Shown: positions 26,322 through 44,951, counted from the first letter of the stretch. The stretch is 64,000 nucleotides of DNA from Flaccisagitta enflata (GCA_965153355.1 OZ231126.1:33542001-33606000); one strand, 5' to 3'. Program-made: numbers and translations. The notes: a model not told the origin generated them from the sequence alone.

Positions 26322-26607
26322 AAGTGATTGCGGTAAATGAAATACTTAGTTGAATGGCGGTACATAATGGTGTCGGATGATGAAGACAAGATTGCTTGAT
26401 ATAATCTCATCGATTCATCTTTCTCCAAAGCCAAAAGGGGAATCGTCGTCGTTGAGTTGAGATGCGACGATCATTTTTTTAGCCGTCGGCTGCTCTTTTT
26501 TTTTTCCTTCATAATTTTTTGTCATTTTTTTTCGTTTATTTTCTCTTTCATTTTTTGTGTCATCATTCTTTTAAGTGAATGAGAGAGAAAGAATGTAAGA
26601 AATGACT

Positions 26608-27362
<755 letters not shown>

Positions 27363-28021
27363 GAATGATCGAGAGACAGAGAGACAGAGAGACAGACACA
27401 CATGTACACACAAAGTAAGACAGAGACAGACAGCGACAGTCCGATACAGAGGGACAGAAACAAAGACAAAATCAAAATCTTACAAACAAAGGCAGACAAC
27501 CAGAAACCAGACAACCAGAAAAATAGAGACAGAAACAGAGAGACAATTATGTTTATAAAGATAGAATAAGATGAAACACGAACAAGACTGATGACTATTT
27601 CGAAAAATTGAGCAACAACCAATATCATCACAGACTATTCAACGGGTAGTTGAAGATGACTAACGGTCGACCACGATGATGATGATGATGATGCCAACAG
27701 TGCGATGACGTTGATGACAAAAGACGAAGAGAGAAAAATTGTGGCGTCATCGATTCTTTGTGTCTCTTTTGCTCCTTTTTTTACGTTTGTGGTGTCCTTC
27801 CTCTTTACTTAGCCGTCGTTTTGGTGCGTTCCTTCTTTTTCTTTTTTTCTATCGTGACGGCCGAAGTGCGCCTCCCATTCTCTTTGGAATTTTGCAGGCC
27901 AGTATGACATTGAGAGATGTTTTGGCAACACCCTTTTGGCAGCACACTGGTTCACAAAATCCCAAAATTGGTCAGGGAGAAAATGACCGCGCGATTATCT
28001 GAGAGAGTGGATATGTGTGGA
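27363..28021. other. Unique non-coding segment
   Basis: Mirrored at 34551-35218. An 87-codon frame (27739-28002) is identical in both arms, which high arm identity alone explains. It has no recognised domain. Confidence 0.4.
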
Positions 28022-28290
<269 letters not shown>

Positions 28291-28507
28291 GGAAAAATGG
28301 ATGAGTTATGAGCAACGTCGTAAAATTTCACGAGTAGATCTCTTTGCGTTTATATGACATGAATTCTGGGATCCATATATGACCTATATTTTTATTATTC
28401 CTATCATCCCCTTTTTACAATAGTTTTCATTCAGACCTAAGTTCCTTTTTATTTCTTCCTGCTTTTTTCTTTTCCTCTACTTCTGCCTCTCCTCCCTCTA
28501 CCTCCTC

Positions 28508-28657
28508 CTCCACCACCACCACCATCCCCACCACCACCACCACCCCCACCGCCACCACCACCACCACCACCACCACCACCACCACCACCACCACCACCAC
28601 CACCACCACCACCACCACCACCACCACCACCACCACCACCACCACCACCACCACCAC
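28508..28657. repeat. (CCA)n microsatellite
   Basis: About 150 bp; the partner (GGT)n at 33568-33710 is more interrupted. Confidence 0.95.
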
Positions 28658-28833
28658 AAACTGCTTTCCACGTTTTTCATTTTCATTCCTTTATGTCTTT
28701 GCAAATACTTCTACACAACTACTGAGGATATTTCTTTTTTGGTTTTTGGAATTTCAAGTCGTTTGTGTGTCTTTATGCATTTAACATTCTGTGTCTGAGA
28801 TCCAAATTACGGGTCACGAAACTTTTTGGTGCG

Positions 28834-30800
<1,967 letters not shown>

Positions 30801-30856
30801 AGAATGTGATTGGAGTCAAAATTGGAGGGGAAAAAAGTCGACAGAAAAAAATTTCT

Positions 30857-30959
30857 AAGTGCAATCCTATAAAAAAAAAGCCAGACTACGGAAGAGGAGA
30901 TCAAAAAATGATGAAGGATAGAAAACCGAGAGAAAAAGTGAAAGGGAAAAACTGGAAAT

Positions 30960-31020
<61 letters not shown>
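30857..31020. other. Central spacer of the 30-kb inverted repeat
   Basis: A 164-bp segment not duplicated in inverted form. Arm identity stops at 30856 (ATTTCT) and resumes at 31021 (AGAAAT). The right part, 30959-31020, is (GA)n. No gene is present. Confidence 0.85.
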
Positions 31021-31026
<6 letters not shown>

Positions 31027-31077
31027 TTTTTTCTGTCGACTTTTTTCCCCTCCAATTTTGACTCCAATCACATTCTT

Positions 31078-31173
<96 letters not shown>

Positions 31174-31456
31174 CACTCGCATTTCTATACTTAAATATTG
31201 ATGAATTTCATCCACGCACGTATTAACAAACAAAAAAAAAAACATATTGCTCCTTCATTCACACCTTTTTGTCTCTCTTTCGCTTTTTTTCGCTCTTTTT
31301 GCTCTTCTTTTTTTTCATTTGTCTCGTGGGCTGAGTCGGAATCCGTCTCCCTCGCCCATAGGAAACGCCGATCAGATCAACACTTCAAAAAAAAAAGTCA
31401 GCAATAGAAAGTGAACGAAAAATCGCAAAAACCAACGACACGCTTTGTGTATAAAA

Positions 31457-31889
31457 ACAAGGCCAACACCTATAAGTCGCGTGCGAGACAAAAATAACTG
31501 AATTGACCTGACTCCTTATTGAATCACTTTATTGACTTAATCCAGACTTAAACCAGACTTAAACCAGACTTAAACCAGACTAAAACCAGACTGAGACCAG
31601 ACTTAGACCAGACTTAGACCAGCCTTAGACCAGACTTAGACCAGACTTAGACCAGACTTAGACCAGACATAGACCAGACTTAGACTAGACTTAGACCAGA
31701 CTTAGACCAGACTTAGACCAGACTTAGACCAGACTTAGACCAGACCAGACTTAGTCTACAGATGACTTAAAATGACTCTAAATAACTCCAGATAACCCAA
31801 AATGACCAAAAACGACGCAAAAAAGCTAAGTGTTACCGACGGACCGACGGACCGACGGAGTGGGTTGTAGAGTCGCGTGCACGCGACTA
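31457..31889 (-). mobile_element. Family A element with 11-bp array, present only in the right arm
   Basis: Minus-strand order: perfect 18-bp 5' palindrome AGTCGCGTGCACGCGACT, then CTACAACCC, GTCGGTCCGTCGGTCC, and an 11-bp array (AAGTCTGGTCT). A 3' part follows with AAGGAGTCAGGTCAG, GCACGCGACTTATAGG, TGTTGGCCTTG and a T run. The left arm has an uninterrupted T9 at the same place (30358-30366), so this is a clean insertion into oligo-T without a longer target duplication. It is a compact relative of 1-2789. Confidence 0.85.
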
Positions 31890-33337
31890 AAAAAGAATGA
31901 TGAAAATGATCTGGAAAAAAAATGTTTCATAGAATGAACATGAAAAAAGACCAATGTGAAAGTGAATATTTCTTTGAAGGGGAAAATGTGAATCGGTGGA
32001 AAAGTGGGGAAAAAAAGAAAGAGTAAAAAGGAAAAAAAAAGAAATTCGTCGGCGAAAATTTCGACTTTCGACTATTTTAAAAATCTAAATGGATTAATTT
32101 TACATCACTTCTGTTTTATCAGGTAAGTAATCTCATGTGTTTGTACCTATTAATTGTTGAATGTTCTATCGTTCCGTACTTCATTTGGATTTTATCAATT
32201 CTAGTTTGATAAAATGCAATCAATGTTAAATTCCTAAAAATCATTTAATATCAATCTTGCTGTAATCAACATTTTAATGGAAAAAGCATGAAATAAGTTA
32301 GATACATTGACCTGATGACTCATAAGTAATGACGCAGTTGCGACTCGTTAGCGTGCGCTCGCTTTTATGACATGTCTGGCAACCAGGCATCAGATATCAG
32401 GAGAATTTGATTTTGTCTAGTCCCTTAATAGTTAAGATGCGCTATAGTGAAGCTCAATTGCATACTAAACCATATTCATCGAAATTATAGATTAATCAAT
32501 TATGAAGATTATTTACTTTACCACCATTTTGTGAATACGCACATCTGAAAAAAGACCACTTTTGCCTTGTAAACGTCTAATAGTAGTTTTGAAAGCGTTT
32601 TTACGGGTTGATGAACACAAGTACGTGCACATAAATCAATGAGTGCTGGGGAGGGAGGGGGAAACTTTTGATTGGATGTCAACTTCATACGGAAATGATT
32701 ATCAAAGTCCATTTATGCTTGCCCCTATCCTACGCACCCCCTACACCCCCCTCCCCCCCCCCCCGCGCGGCCGCGCCTCCCCTCGCCTTCCGAAGACACT
32801 TTGTTCGATGTTCCTCGAGTCCTATTTTTGCGAATAATTTCAATTGCCATACCACATCTCGGCAAATATTGCATCATCTCAAATACAGTGGCATCATTTC
32901 TGCGTTTTTTTTTTTGTTTTTTTTTGGTTTTTTTTTTTTTTGTTTTTGTTTTGTTTTTTGCCTTGTTTTCTTCATTTTAGATCCATGCAATGTGTTTCAA
33001 ATCCAATACGTAGTGTACGCTAGCTCACGGGCGTATGTCTGAGTGTGCGTGCGCGTGTGAGGGTTCCTTATTATGAAATGGGCAAAAGACATCTCGCGAT
33101 CTCGACCATTGATGTTAAGATTCATTTACGTGTATGAGATTTCCATCGTTAATCATTAATCATCTGTCATTCAGAATGAAAAAAAAAAAGAAAAAACAAC
33201 ACTACATATAACTCCGAGTTCTTGGCACGTGACATTTATAATCTTACGCTCTAAAACATTTTTGCCGATTATTTTAAGATATGTTTCCATTTCCTGATCG
33301 CCAAATTTGTCAATATACCCGTCGGCATAAAATTTGT

Positions 33338-33340
<3 letters not shown>
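31890..33340. other. Unique non-coding segment, right arm
   Basis: Mirror of 28949-30357. It includes a T-rich run at 32904-32960 that is longer than in the left arm and a C-rich run near 32750. No gene is supported. Confidence 0.5.
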
Positions 33341-34550
<1,210 letters not shown>

Positions 34551-35218
34551 GTCATCCACACATATCCACTCTCTCAGATAATCGCGCGGTCATTTTCTCC
34601 CTGACCAATTTTGGGATTTTGTGAACCAGTGTGCTGCCAAAAGGGTGTTGCCAAAACATCTCTCAATGTCATACTGGCCTGCAAAATTCCAAAGAGAATG
34701 GGAGGCGCACTTCGGCCGTCACGATAGAAAAAAAGAAAAAGAAGGAACGCACCAAAACGACGGCTAAGTAAAGAGGAAGGACACCACAAACGTAAAAAAA
34801 GGAGCAAAAGAGACACAAAGAATCGATGACGCCACAATTTTTCTCTCTTCGTCTTTTGTCATCAACGTCATCGCACTGTTGGCATCATCATCATCATCAT
34901 CATCGTGGTCGACCGTTAGTCATCTTCAACTACCCGTTGAATAGTCTGTGATGATATTAGTTGTTGTTCAATTTTTCGAAATAGTCATCAGTATTGTTCG
35001 TGTTTCATCTTATTCTATCTTTATAAACATAATTGTCTCTCTGTTTCTGTCTCTATTTTTCTGGTTGTCTGGTTTCTGGTTGTCTGCCTTTGTTTGTAAG
35101 ATTTTGATTTTGTCTTTGTTTCTGTCCCTCTGTATCGGACTGTCGCTGTCTGTCTCTGTCTTACTTTGTGTGTACATGTGTGTCTGTCTCTCTGTCTCTC
35201 TGTCTCTCGATCATTCTC

Positions 35219-35887
<669 letters not shown>

Positions 35888-36171
35888 TAGTCATTTCTTA
35901 CATTCTTTCTCTCTCATTCACTTAAAAGAATGATGACACAAAAAATGAAAGGGAAAATAAACGAAAAGAAATGACAAAACATTATGAAGGAAAAAAAAAA
36001 GAGCAGCCGACGGCTAAAAAAATGATCGTCGCATCTCAACTCAACGACGATTCCTCTTTTGGCTTTGGAGAAAGATGAATCGATGAGATTATATCAAGCA
36101 ATCTTGTCTTCATCATCCGACACCATTATGTACCGCCATTCAACTAAGTATTTCATTTACCGCAATCACTT

Positions 36172-36327
<156 letters not shown>

Positions 36328-36470
36328 TTGTCGCCTTCGTTATAATTTATTAATGATGACTATCATAGAGCAATTTTACTTTGATAACGTGGCACAACTA
36401 ACCAATGTCATGAACCAGGCCTCTCTTTACTCGACAAGTTGGTTTCAGTTTATCAATATAGAATATTTTT

Positions 36471-36603
36471 AGGTGCGACAGAGCACCTCTATAACTGGCC
36501 GGTCGGTCGGTTGGTCGGTCAGTCGGTTGGTTGGTCTGTCGGTCGGGTAACGCATTCGTTCGACGATCCACACGTCGCACCTTATTGGCCTACTTGGCCT
36601 TGT
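36471..36603 (+). mobile_element. Family A element, A2 subfamily, right-arm copy
   Basis: After TTTTT it reads AGGTGCGACAGAGCACCT, CTATAACTGG, a GGTCGGTCGG block, a stretch with CACACGTCGCACC, and GGCCTACTTGGCCTTG. It mirrors 25935-26072 with small changes in the GGTC block. Confidence 0.85.
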
Positions 36604-37035
36604 TCATATCTGAAAGAGGAAGAAAAGATTGAGAAAAATCAGTTTTTCTTATTATTGCGCAATCGTAGGTATAACTTTGAAACCAAGTCGGCAAAAATAC
36701 GGAGTTGAGTCAGAGCCACTCCTTTACTCATAACCATTCAAATCATAGAAGGAATAAACATTTCAAGGCATCTTTCCAAATCTATCAGCGGTGTATGAGG
36801 GAATTGAGATTACGATCAATGCAGTTGCACGCATCCTGATATCGCATGAACCTGGTGATTCGATCATAATAATCAATTAGTATATTCAGCTCATTAATGA
36901 CGTCAGCTCAGTCTTCGCTTTGATGGAAGGATACAATTTCCTAAACGGTTGGTTTACAAGTATTGTAATTAGACGTGACACCTACCGTTGACGTGGTCTC
37001 CATCATCATCGTCGTCGTTCATCATAAACTTTGTT

Positions 37036-37074
<39 letters not shown>

Positions 37075-37377
37075 CAGTATAGTGGTTGTTGTTGTTGTCG
37101 TCATGGAACCAATTTGGTTTTTCCCCCAAACTGCGTGACTGACCTTTATAAGATAATCAGATCAACAAGGAAAGATGCTGACGTCAAACATGTTGTTAAA
37201 TAAAAATTCCTGCGTGACGTAAACACGTTCGTACTCGGGATTTTTCTCTTTTAATTTCTATTTAGTGATGATTTCTATCTGTCTGTTTGTCGGGTAGTTA
37301 GTCACTTTACTTTTCCGCTTTCTTTCTTTTTTTTTTCTTCTCTCATCATATTTTTTTTAATTCTTTCTTCCTTTCAT

Positions 37378-37640
<263 letters not shown>

Positions 37641-37966
37641 ATCGTCCTTTTTAAGTTTCTGTCTTAGTTTCTATCTCATTTTTTTTCTTAATTTTTTTTT
37701 TGCTTGTCGTCTTTCTCTCGATTAAGAAATGTTTCCTTCAAGAATGAGTTGGCCTTGGATATTTCGAGTATTTTTCGCGGAATTCTTTTGCTTTTGTTTG
37801 ATCCTTGCTCGATTTTCTTCCTTTTTTTTCTTCATCTTGTTCTTCTTCTTCTTCTTCTTCCTCTTCTTAGGGGGTTGAAAACTTTTAATACGTTAACCCT
37901 TTGTTTACCCTAGAGTAGGGTTCCAATCCGTTTTCACCTTTCACCTAGTTTCAAAAAATCCCGCGT

Positions 37967-38021
<55 letters not shown>

Positions 38022-38291
38022 GGGGGGATTGTAGATGTATGTTCAACTGAAGCTGGGCATTCCTTTGTGTTTTTTCTTGTGCTCAATAGAGCAGGTCCGT
38101 TCATCACCTCGGGGGGGGGGGGTTGTTAAGGAATGTTGTGGCCGACGCGATGATTACGTCAATACTCAATAACGAAGATTGTCAAAGTTTTGTTCGTAGA
38201 AATTCTTGCTGTTTTGGTCCTTGGCAACCATTCCTCAGATATTGTTGCTCAAAACATATCCTCCTGTGCTTCTTTTTGACTCTCACGGTTT

Positions 38292-38392
<101 letters not shown>

Positions 38393-39220
38393 TTTTGCAC
38401 AAGCGAAATGAGCCTTTAAGTTTGTGTTCGTCTGAAGACCGTGTGAACCTCTATTTCTCCGGCCAAATCAAAACAAATCATCATAAACCCCGTCCCCCTT
38501 AAATCAAAGTCTTAACTAATTATGTGATTCTCTGATCTGCCTTGCATTGCACCCCCTTATTCTCCCTGGTTCTCCGCTCGACGAACCCCTGTGTTCAGGG
38601 CTTGTTCGCTTTATGATTTCATCACTTCCATTTTTTTGCATCCCAAATTGTCGACAATTGTCCATGTCTACTCCAAACGCGAAATCATCCTTTACATGAC
38701 ATACTACCAATTTGTCCTTATTATGACAATTTCCTCGTTATTTTTCGCGTTCTTCACCACCCATAGGTCATAGGCCACAACCCTACCCAATACCCATTTA
38801 TTCGGTCTTTTTCTTTGTCTAGTCGCAACTATTTATCTTCTCTATATTCTCTTTATTCTCTTTATTCTCTTTATTCTTTTCATCAGTCTTTTTACATTCC
38901 GTCTTTTTCTTCGTGTTTTGTTATGAGCGTCTTGTTCATTAAACGTCACTATTGACTACTCTCTTCAGAGTTCAGTCGTCATCCACCGTAATCACCCTCT
39001 GCAATCAATCCTGAGATTGTTGAACCTTTTTACTTTTTTCATTTTTTTTTCTTTATTTTTTTTTATTTTTTTTTTATTTATTTTTTTTTTATTGTTTGCT
39101 TTTCTTGTTTTAGCCATTTTCTCACCCACCCTTCTCAATAAGAAGCAATATCAAAAGATCATTTTTTTTTCTCTTTCCTTATTTCTTACTATGGATCACA
39201 CAAAAGAGTAATTGGCAAAT

Positions 39221-39321
<101 letters not shown>

Positions 39322-40606
39322 CCTCTCTCATTTTGGTCTTGTTATCTGTATCACTTTTTTTGAAAATAATCCTTTCATAATCATCACTTCATTTATAATT
39401 TTCAAGCTTTTAACCGGCTTATCAAACTCCAAAATCGCGCTTATCTGTAACTAGTACACCCGCGATTTCATCAATCGCGCCTCTTCCTCCTCGGCCCTCA
39501 CTTTATTCCTCCTTCTCCTCCTCCTGCTCCTCTTCCTCCTCATAATATTCATCCTTATTGCCTGACTGTTCTTCCACCACCACCACCACCACCACCACCA
39601 CCACCACCACCACCACCATCTACCTCTCCTTCTCTCCCTTTACTATCCTCTCCTCTTCCTCCCCAGAGTGATATTTCTTTTTAATTGTTAAAAAAAAAAA
39701 AGCAACTTTAACAAGTGCATTGGAGGGAGCAAATTTATTTAGGAGGGGGAGTGAACCGTTCTGAGGAACGTAGACGTCTAAACAAACCGTAAATCGTTCC
39801 TATGAAATATTCTCTCTCTCTCCTCTTTTTTTCTTATTTTACGTAATCAATATCTTTCTCAGCTCATCAACTCTTGTGGTTCAGGAAGTAAAAACCGGCG
39901 AAAATAACACGTGGCTTAATTTCGTTTTTTTCTTCTCTTTTTTAAAAAATGGGACGCAAATCGTAGGATTTAAGTGTGAATCGGGCCGTGCCAAACTTCA
40001 GTGTTTTGACCCGAGAATCACCATTAGGGAGAATCGTGCACAGACGACGCTCAAGAGGGTGTCAATGCCTTAACGAAGTCAAATCCAAATCCACTGCATT
40101 ATTTTCAGTCCTATTAAAAATCAAAATACGGGGTTTTTTTTTTTTTGGTTTTTTTTTTTGAAGGATAAAACTCTCATCAAGTATCAAAAAGACGAACGCA
40201 GCTCAGCCGCGATTGTTTTGTTTAAAGTTAAAACGGTATTTTTACCCGTTTTCTTTCTCTTACAAGTGCACTTTCATTCCCATGAATATCAGAACAAATG
40301 CCAAAATGGTACAATTGATGTTTTCATTCGACCCCAGTTTTGGCCCTCATACAAAAACAGGTTTCCAACTTTTCCACGCCCACATTTATAGCCCGATTTT
40401 TTCCCTGAATCTAAAGATTTATGAGAAAGAAGATTTTTTTTCTTTGTGTGTGTCTTTGAGGAATTTCTTTGACTTGACACGAGGATTTGTCATTTTTCTT
40501 GGGCGTCAAGAACGAATTAAGGAACACATATTTTTTCGCCATTTAACACTCAGGACCTGCCCTCATAAACGGTCGTTCGAAAGCTCAAATTCCCGTTCTC
40601 CTTGTA

Positions 40607-41203
40607 ACACCCTGAGCAGGAAATTTGGCACAAGTCCAATGAAACATTTGATAACTGTTCAAATTAGATCTAATCTGTGCAAAATATGGCTTGAATGCAA
40701 GGATATTGTAAATATAAATATGTAAGAGCCAAAAAGCAGCAATGAAGTAAAAAATATTAAATCATTTTAAGGTCGAGTATGGACAATCTGCCGCAGATCT
40801 AGCAATACTGTTGTTGATCGGGCGGAAAATATCGATGATGAACTGTTGGCCGATTTGGCAAATTTTGGCATAGATTTGTTGCTGCAAAGCATCGAGTGAC
40901 TTATTATAGTAACCCCCTGTATACACTGTTTGCTTCAGAGCAGCCCAGTAGTTCTCAATAGGCCTCAAGTGTAAGTGTTTCCCTTTGCTAAATTTTGCTG
41001 GTAAAAATCCATTAAAATCGGACACCGCATTTCTAGTTTGACGCCTTCCATGGAGAAGAGCAGTCACAGGACTGAGTAACGGCGCATTCTTGAGTCCAGT
41101 AGAACTAATTAGGAGATTATGTTTCAAATTTCAACTCACTGGGCCGTCTAGAAGTACTGTTTTTGTGTCAACATGTTTGTGCCAAATTTCCTGCACAGGG
41201 TGT
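40607..41203 (-). mobile_element. Deleted Tc1/mariner-like element with both ends and TA duplications
   Basis: Inverted ends beginning ACACCCTG(A/T)GCAGG and ending GGCACAA match over 27 bp with one mismatch (40607-40633 and 41177-41203). TA lies directly outside both ends (40605-40606 and 41204-41205), the classic target duplication. At 597 bp it is too short for a full transposase, so internal sequence has been lost. The left arm keeps only the transposase side. Confidence 0.88.
40762..41127 (-). pseudogene. Tc1/mariner-like transposase, C-terminal remnant (right arm)
   Basis: About 121 codons. The last 70 residues include HLRPIENYWAALKQTVY with the third catalytic acidic residue, as in the left arm. 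Upstream residues (NAPLLSPVTALLHGRRQ, then NAVSDFNGFLPAKFSKGK) extend the family-like region but lack an intact second Asp motif and the DNA-binding domain. It is an inactive internal-deletion product; the element could be mobilised only in trans. Confidence 0.75.
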
Positions 41204-41300
41204 TATTTCTACTTTTGTTTTTTTCTTTGATCTATCTCTGGTGTTTCTTGGTTTCATGGCATATTTCTTTGTTTCTCCCATCGTTTCATCGTCTCTTTTT

Positions 41301-41445
41301 AGTCGCGGACACGCGACTCTACACCTTACCGTGTCGGTCGGTCCGTCCGTCCGTCCGTCACAAATATTTCTAAACTTGCGATCGGTCTTTGAATTACCGC
41401 TCCTGCCCAACTGTCCGCGACTGGATTGCCGTGTATCCGGCCTTG
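41301..41445 (+). mobile_element. Family A element, 145 bp, right arm only
   Basis: After TTTTT it reads AGTCGCG-GACA-CGCGACT, CTACACC, a GTCGGTCGGTCCGTCC block, CCGCTCCTGCCCAACTG and CCGCGACTGGATT. The 3' hairpin GCCG-TGTATC-CGGC and CTTG then lead into TTTT. It is the shortest complete copy with both perfect hairpins. It lies in the segment missing from the left arm. Confidence 0.85.
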
Positions 41446-41496
41446 TTTTATGTTTCTTTGCTTCATTGTTTTTCTTTTGCTGGTTTCTTTTTCTTT

Positions 41497-41499
41497 CTC

Positions 41500-41554
<55 letters not shown>

Positions 41555-41558
41555 CTCT

Positions 41559-41646
<88 letters not shown>

Positions 41647-41840
41647 GGTTTCTTTCTTGGATTCTTTCTTTCTTTCTTTCTTTCTTTCTTTGTTTCTTTG
41701 TTTCTTTCTTTCATTCTTTCTTTGTTTCTTTCTTTCTTTGTTCGTTTCTTTCTTTGTTTGTTTCTTTGTTTCTTTCTGTCTTTCTTTCTTTCTTTCTCTC
41801 TTTCTTTCTTTCTTTCTTTCTTTATTTCTTTCTTTCTTTC
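41497..41840. repeat. (TTTC)n microsatellite, right arm
   Basis: Mirror of 21227-21577, with TTTG variants. Confidence 0.95.
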
Positions 41841-42043
41841 CTTCCCGCTTTTATGGTACAATATTGTTTTTCTCTGTCACTTTCATCTTTGCCTGTCTCT
41901 ACTTCTTATTTTCTTTTCGTTCGGTTTTCATTCTATCTTTTTCACTTTGTGTGGGAGGGAATTTGTAAGGCGGGGGCAGAGGCGGTGAGGGCGGCGGCCG
42001 CTGGGCTGCGCTGGCGGGTTCAGTCTCTGATATTCGAAGGAGC

Positions 42044-42046
<3 letters not shown>

Positions 42047-42107
<61 letters not shown>

Positions 42108-42221
42108 ACAGAGACAGAGGCTCTTTTTAACGATCGAAAAAAACCCTCGTGACCTGATCCCAGACTTTTAGCCGGTTACATCCGGCACCTAAAATACACT
42201 AGAACTTTCTGGATGGACGAA

Positions 42222-42250
<29 letters not shown>
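42047..42250. repeat. Two (GA)n microsatellites, right arm
   Basis: GA at 42047-42102 and 42221-42250, mirrors of 20967-21023 and 20783-20852; the second is much shorter than its partner. Confidence 0.9.
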
Positions 42251-42264
<14 letters not shown>

Positions 42265-42552
42265 CAGACACACTTAGCAACAAGAGAAAGAAAGACAGAC
42301 ATAATCATGTATTTCCGGTTCTCACACGGCCAAAGGGACAAGTTTGTGGTTTGGATTCATTTTCCATTTTATAATTCTTTCTCGCTTAGTCGCTTTCACA
42401 ATAATCTCAGTACTTGATCATCGTGTAATTTTTGCGGTCGAGTTCATTTTTTTTTTCTTGTTCTTACACACACCAAGGACACGTCAGACTAGAAATGTAA
42501 CGAGTACATGAATCATCATCATCAGCTTCACACCCACAAACACATTGACAAA

Positions 42553-42556
<4 letters not shown>

Positions 42557-42627
<71 letters not shown>

Positions 42628-42930
42628 CAGTAGACAAAACATAATTGGTATATATATCATACCGTTGACTTTTATCCAACTTACTGTTCATGAACAAAAT
42701 ATTGTACACAACAATTGGTGGTTGAAGTTACAGTCGGCTTTAATCTTACAAAATTGGAGCATTACAGCCGGCTGTAATTCAAACAACCAGTTATTCAGAA
42801 CAAGATTTTGTTCATTGCAGCCAGCTGTTATTTCAACAGCTGATTGTTGAAAACAATATTTTGTTTAAAAACAGTAAGTTGAATCAAAGTCAACAGTATG
42901 ATATATATACCTATTATGTTTTGTCCATTG

Positions 42931-42994
<64 letters not shown>
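42557..42994. repeat. (CA)n microsatellite split by a palindromic MITE
   Basis: CA tracts at 42557-42623 and 42937-42994 flank the element at 42624-42936. The left arm has one uninterrupted tract (20395-20442). Confidence 0.9.
42624..42936. mobile_element. Palindromic MITE (~313 bp), right arm only
   Basis: The first half (CAGTCAGTAGACAAAACATA, then GGTATATATATCATAC and GTTGACTTTTATCCAACTTA) is the imperfect reverse complement of the second half. Arms are about 155 bp with almost no spacer. CAGCTGTTG and ACAGCCGGCTGTAAT motifs lie near the centre. It has no coding capacity and inserted into (CA)n. Confidence 0.8.
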
Positions 42995-42997
<3 letters not shown>

Positions 42998-43964
42998 CGT
43001 GTTTAATGGATTGAGAGGATGATATGATGAATGGCATCTACTTGAACCCCGGTTTCTCATGCTTCTTAGTTCTTACCCTCGATATTGAAATACGAGATTA
43101 ACTATCAAATGAAAAAGACGAAAGGAGAAGAAATGAAAAAAAAAGAAAACGACAAACAAAAACCCGACAAATTAAGCCAATGTTTCCTCCATTTGCATAT
43201 TTTCCTTTCTCTCCTTGAACCGCTTTTTTTCTCCTTTCCTTATCTCCATTTACGCGGTATCATCTTTTTTTCCCCTCTTATTTGATTTTTCTTTGATTTT
43301 TGGGTTTTCCACTTCTTCTTTTTCCTCCTTTTAATCCATCCCTGATTCATCTCTATCTTTTCTTTTCGTTTTGTCTTTTGTAGGCAGCGCAGCCACAAGA
43401 AAAAAGAATTTAGGGATGGTTATGGAAGAGGAATCAAAGAAAGAAAAAAGAAAGAAAAAAGAAAATACCCAGAGGTTTCTGCTTCGTGGAATACTTCGTG
43501 CATAATTAATTTCCTTCCCTATCGTTCGTTTTATTTCTTTATCTCACTCCTATTTTGTCTGTCTATCTCTGTCTGTTTTCTTCGCCTCTCTCTCTTTTCT
43601 CTTTTTCTCAATAAGTAATCGCACCCTCGGCCCTCCTTTGATTTCTTTTTTTTTTTGTCAGAAATCTTAAGTATATTCCACGATTTCCACCTGTGAGAAA
43701 GCGTAATAACTTTATTCGCCTTCTGTTTCCTTTTGGGCGAGCGATTACTTGAATCAGTTATTAGGAGCCCGATGTTTTAATATTCTATGATTACACAAGC
43801 GCCTACCTTAATTTTACGTCGGTGGAGGTGGTAAAGACTCTGGCAGGTCCGACCCACTATGATTCAATGGAGAGAGATTGAGTTCATTTAGAAATGTACA
43901 GTCTCAAAAAAGGACCCGCGGCTACGCGAGACTAACTGTCAGCCAGAAGCGTTTGTGAAACATC

Positions 43965-43970
<6 letters not shown>
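42995..43970. other. Unique non-coding segment, right arm
   Basis: Mirror of 19428-20394. No gene is supported. Confidence 0.5.
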
Positions 43971-44032
<62 letters not shown>

Positions 44033-44249
44033 GGGAGAGGTAGAGATGAAAGAAGGCCAAAAGGTTTAGATTAAAAGAAGGCCGGGCGGTGATTAGAGAG
44101 AAGAGGGAGATAGAGATATAGAGAGAGACAGAGAAAGAGGAAGAGAGAGTGAGCGGAGGTGCGTGAGTGTGTGTGTGTGTGTGTGAGTGTGAGAGAGAGA
44201 GTGAGAGAGAGAGGAAAAGAGAGTAAGTGTGTGTGTCTGTGTGTGATTA

Positions 44250-44292
<43 letters not shown>

Positions 44293-44311
44293 AAGAAAGA
44301 CAAAGAGAGTA

Positions 44312-44379
<68 letters not shown>

Positions 44380-44584
44380 GAGACAGAGAGACTGTGGGAC
44401 AGAGAGACTGTGGGACAGAGAAAAAGAAAGACAGAGAACCAGAAAGACAGAGAGAGATTTTGAAAAGAAGATGAGTCGGCACGAGTTTTTATGAGGATAT
44501 TGGGACGGAAGTCACGTGATGGATTGAGGAAAGGATGGAAAAAGAAATGGGTGGACCAAAAATTGAAGAATGAGAGAGATGCAG

Positions 44585-44633
<49 letters not shown>

Positions 44634-44882
44634 CAGAGAGACAGAGAGACAGAGACAGAGACAGAGACAGAGACGGAGAGGAAGGAAGATAAAGAAAAGC
44701 GCGGGGATAAAAGCGAATATGAGCTAGAGAGGCCCTAGGGAAGAGAAAAGAAGGGGAAGTCCCAGAGGAAGAAGAGGGTGGAACGACGCAAAAATGAAAC
44801 GAGGTCAGACGGAAGAAAAAAAAAGGTTAGGTAACGAAGATGATATGGGAAGAGAGAGAGAGAGAGAAAGAGACACAGACAT

Positions 44883-44951
<69 letters not shown>

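Noticed and set aside
27739-28002. 87-codon ORF identical in both arms (34574-34837)
   Set aside because: Identity follows from the palindrome; composition is T-rich and Leu/Phe-rich, with no domain or coding bias.
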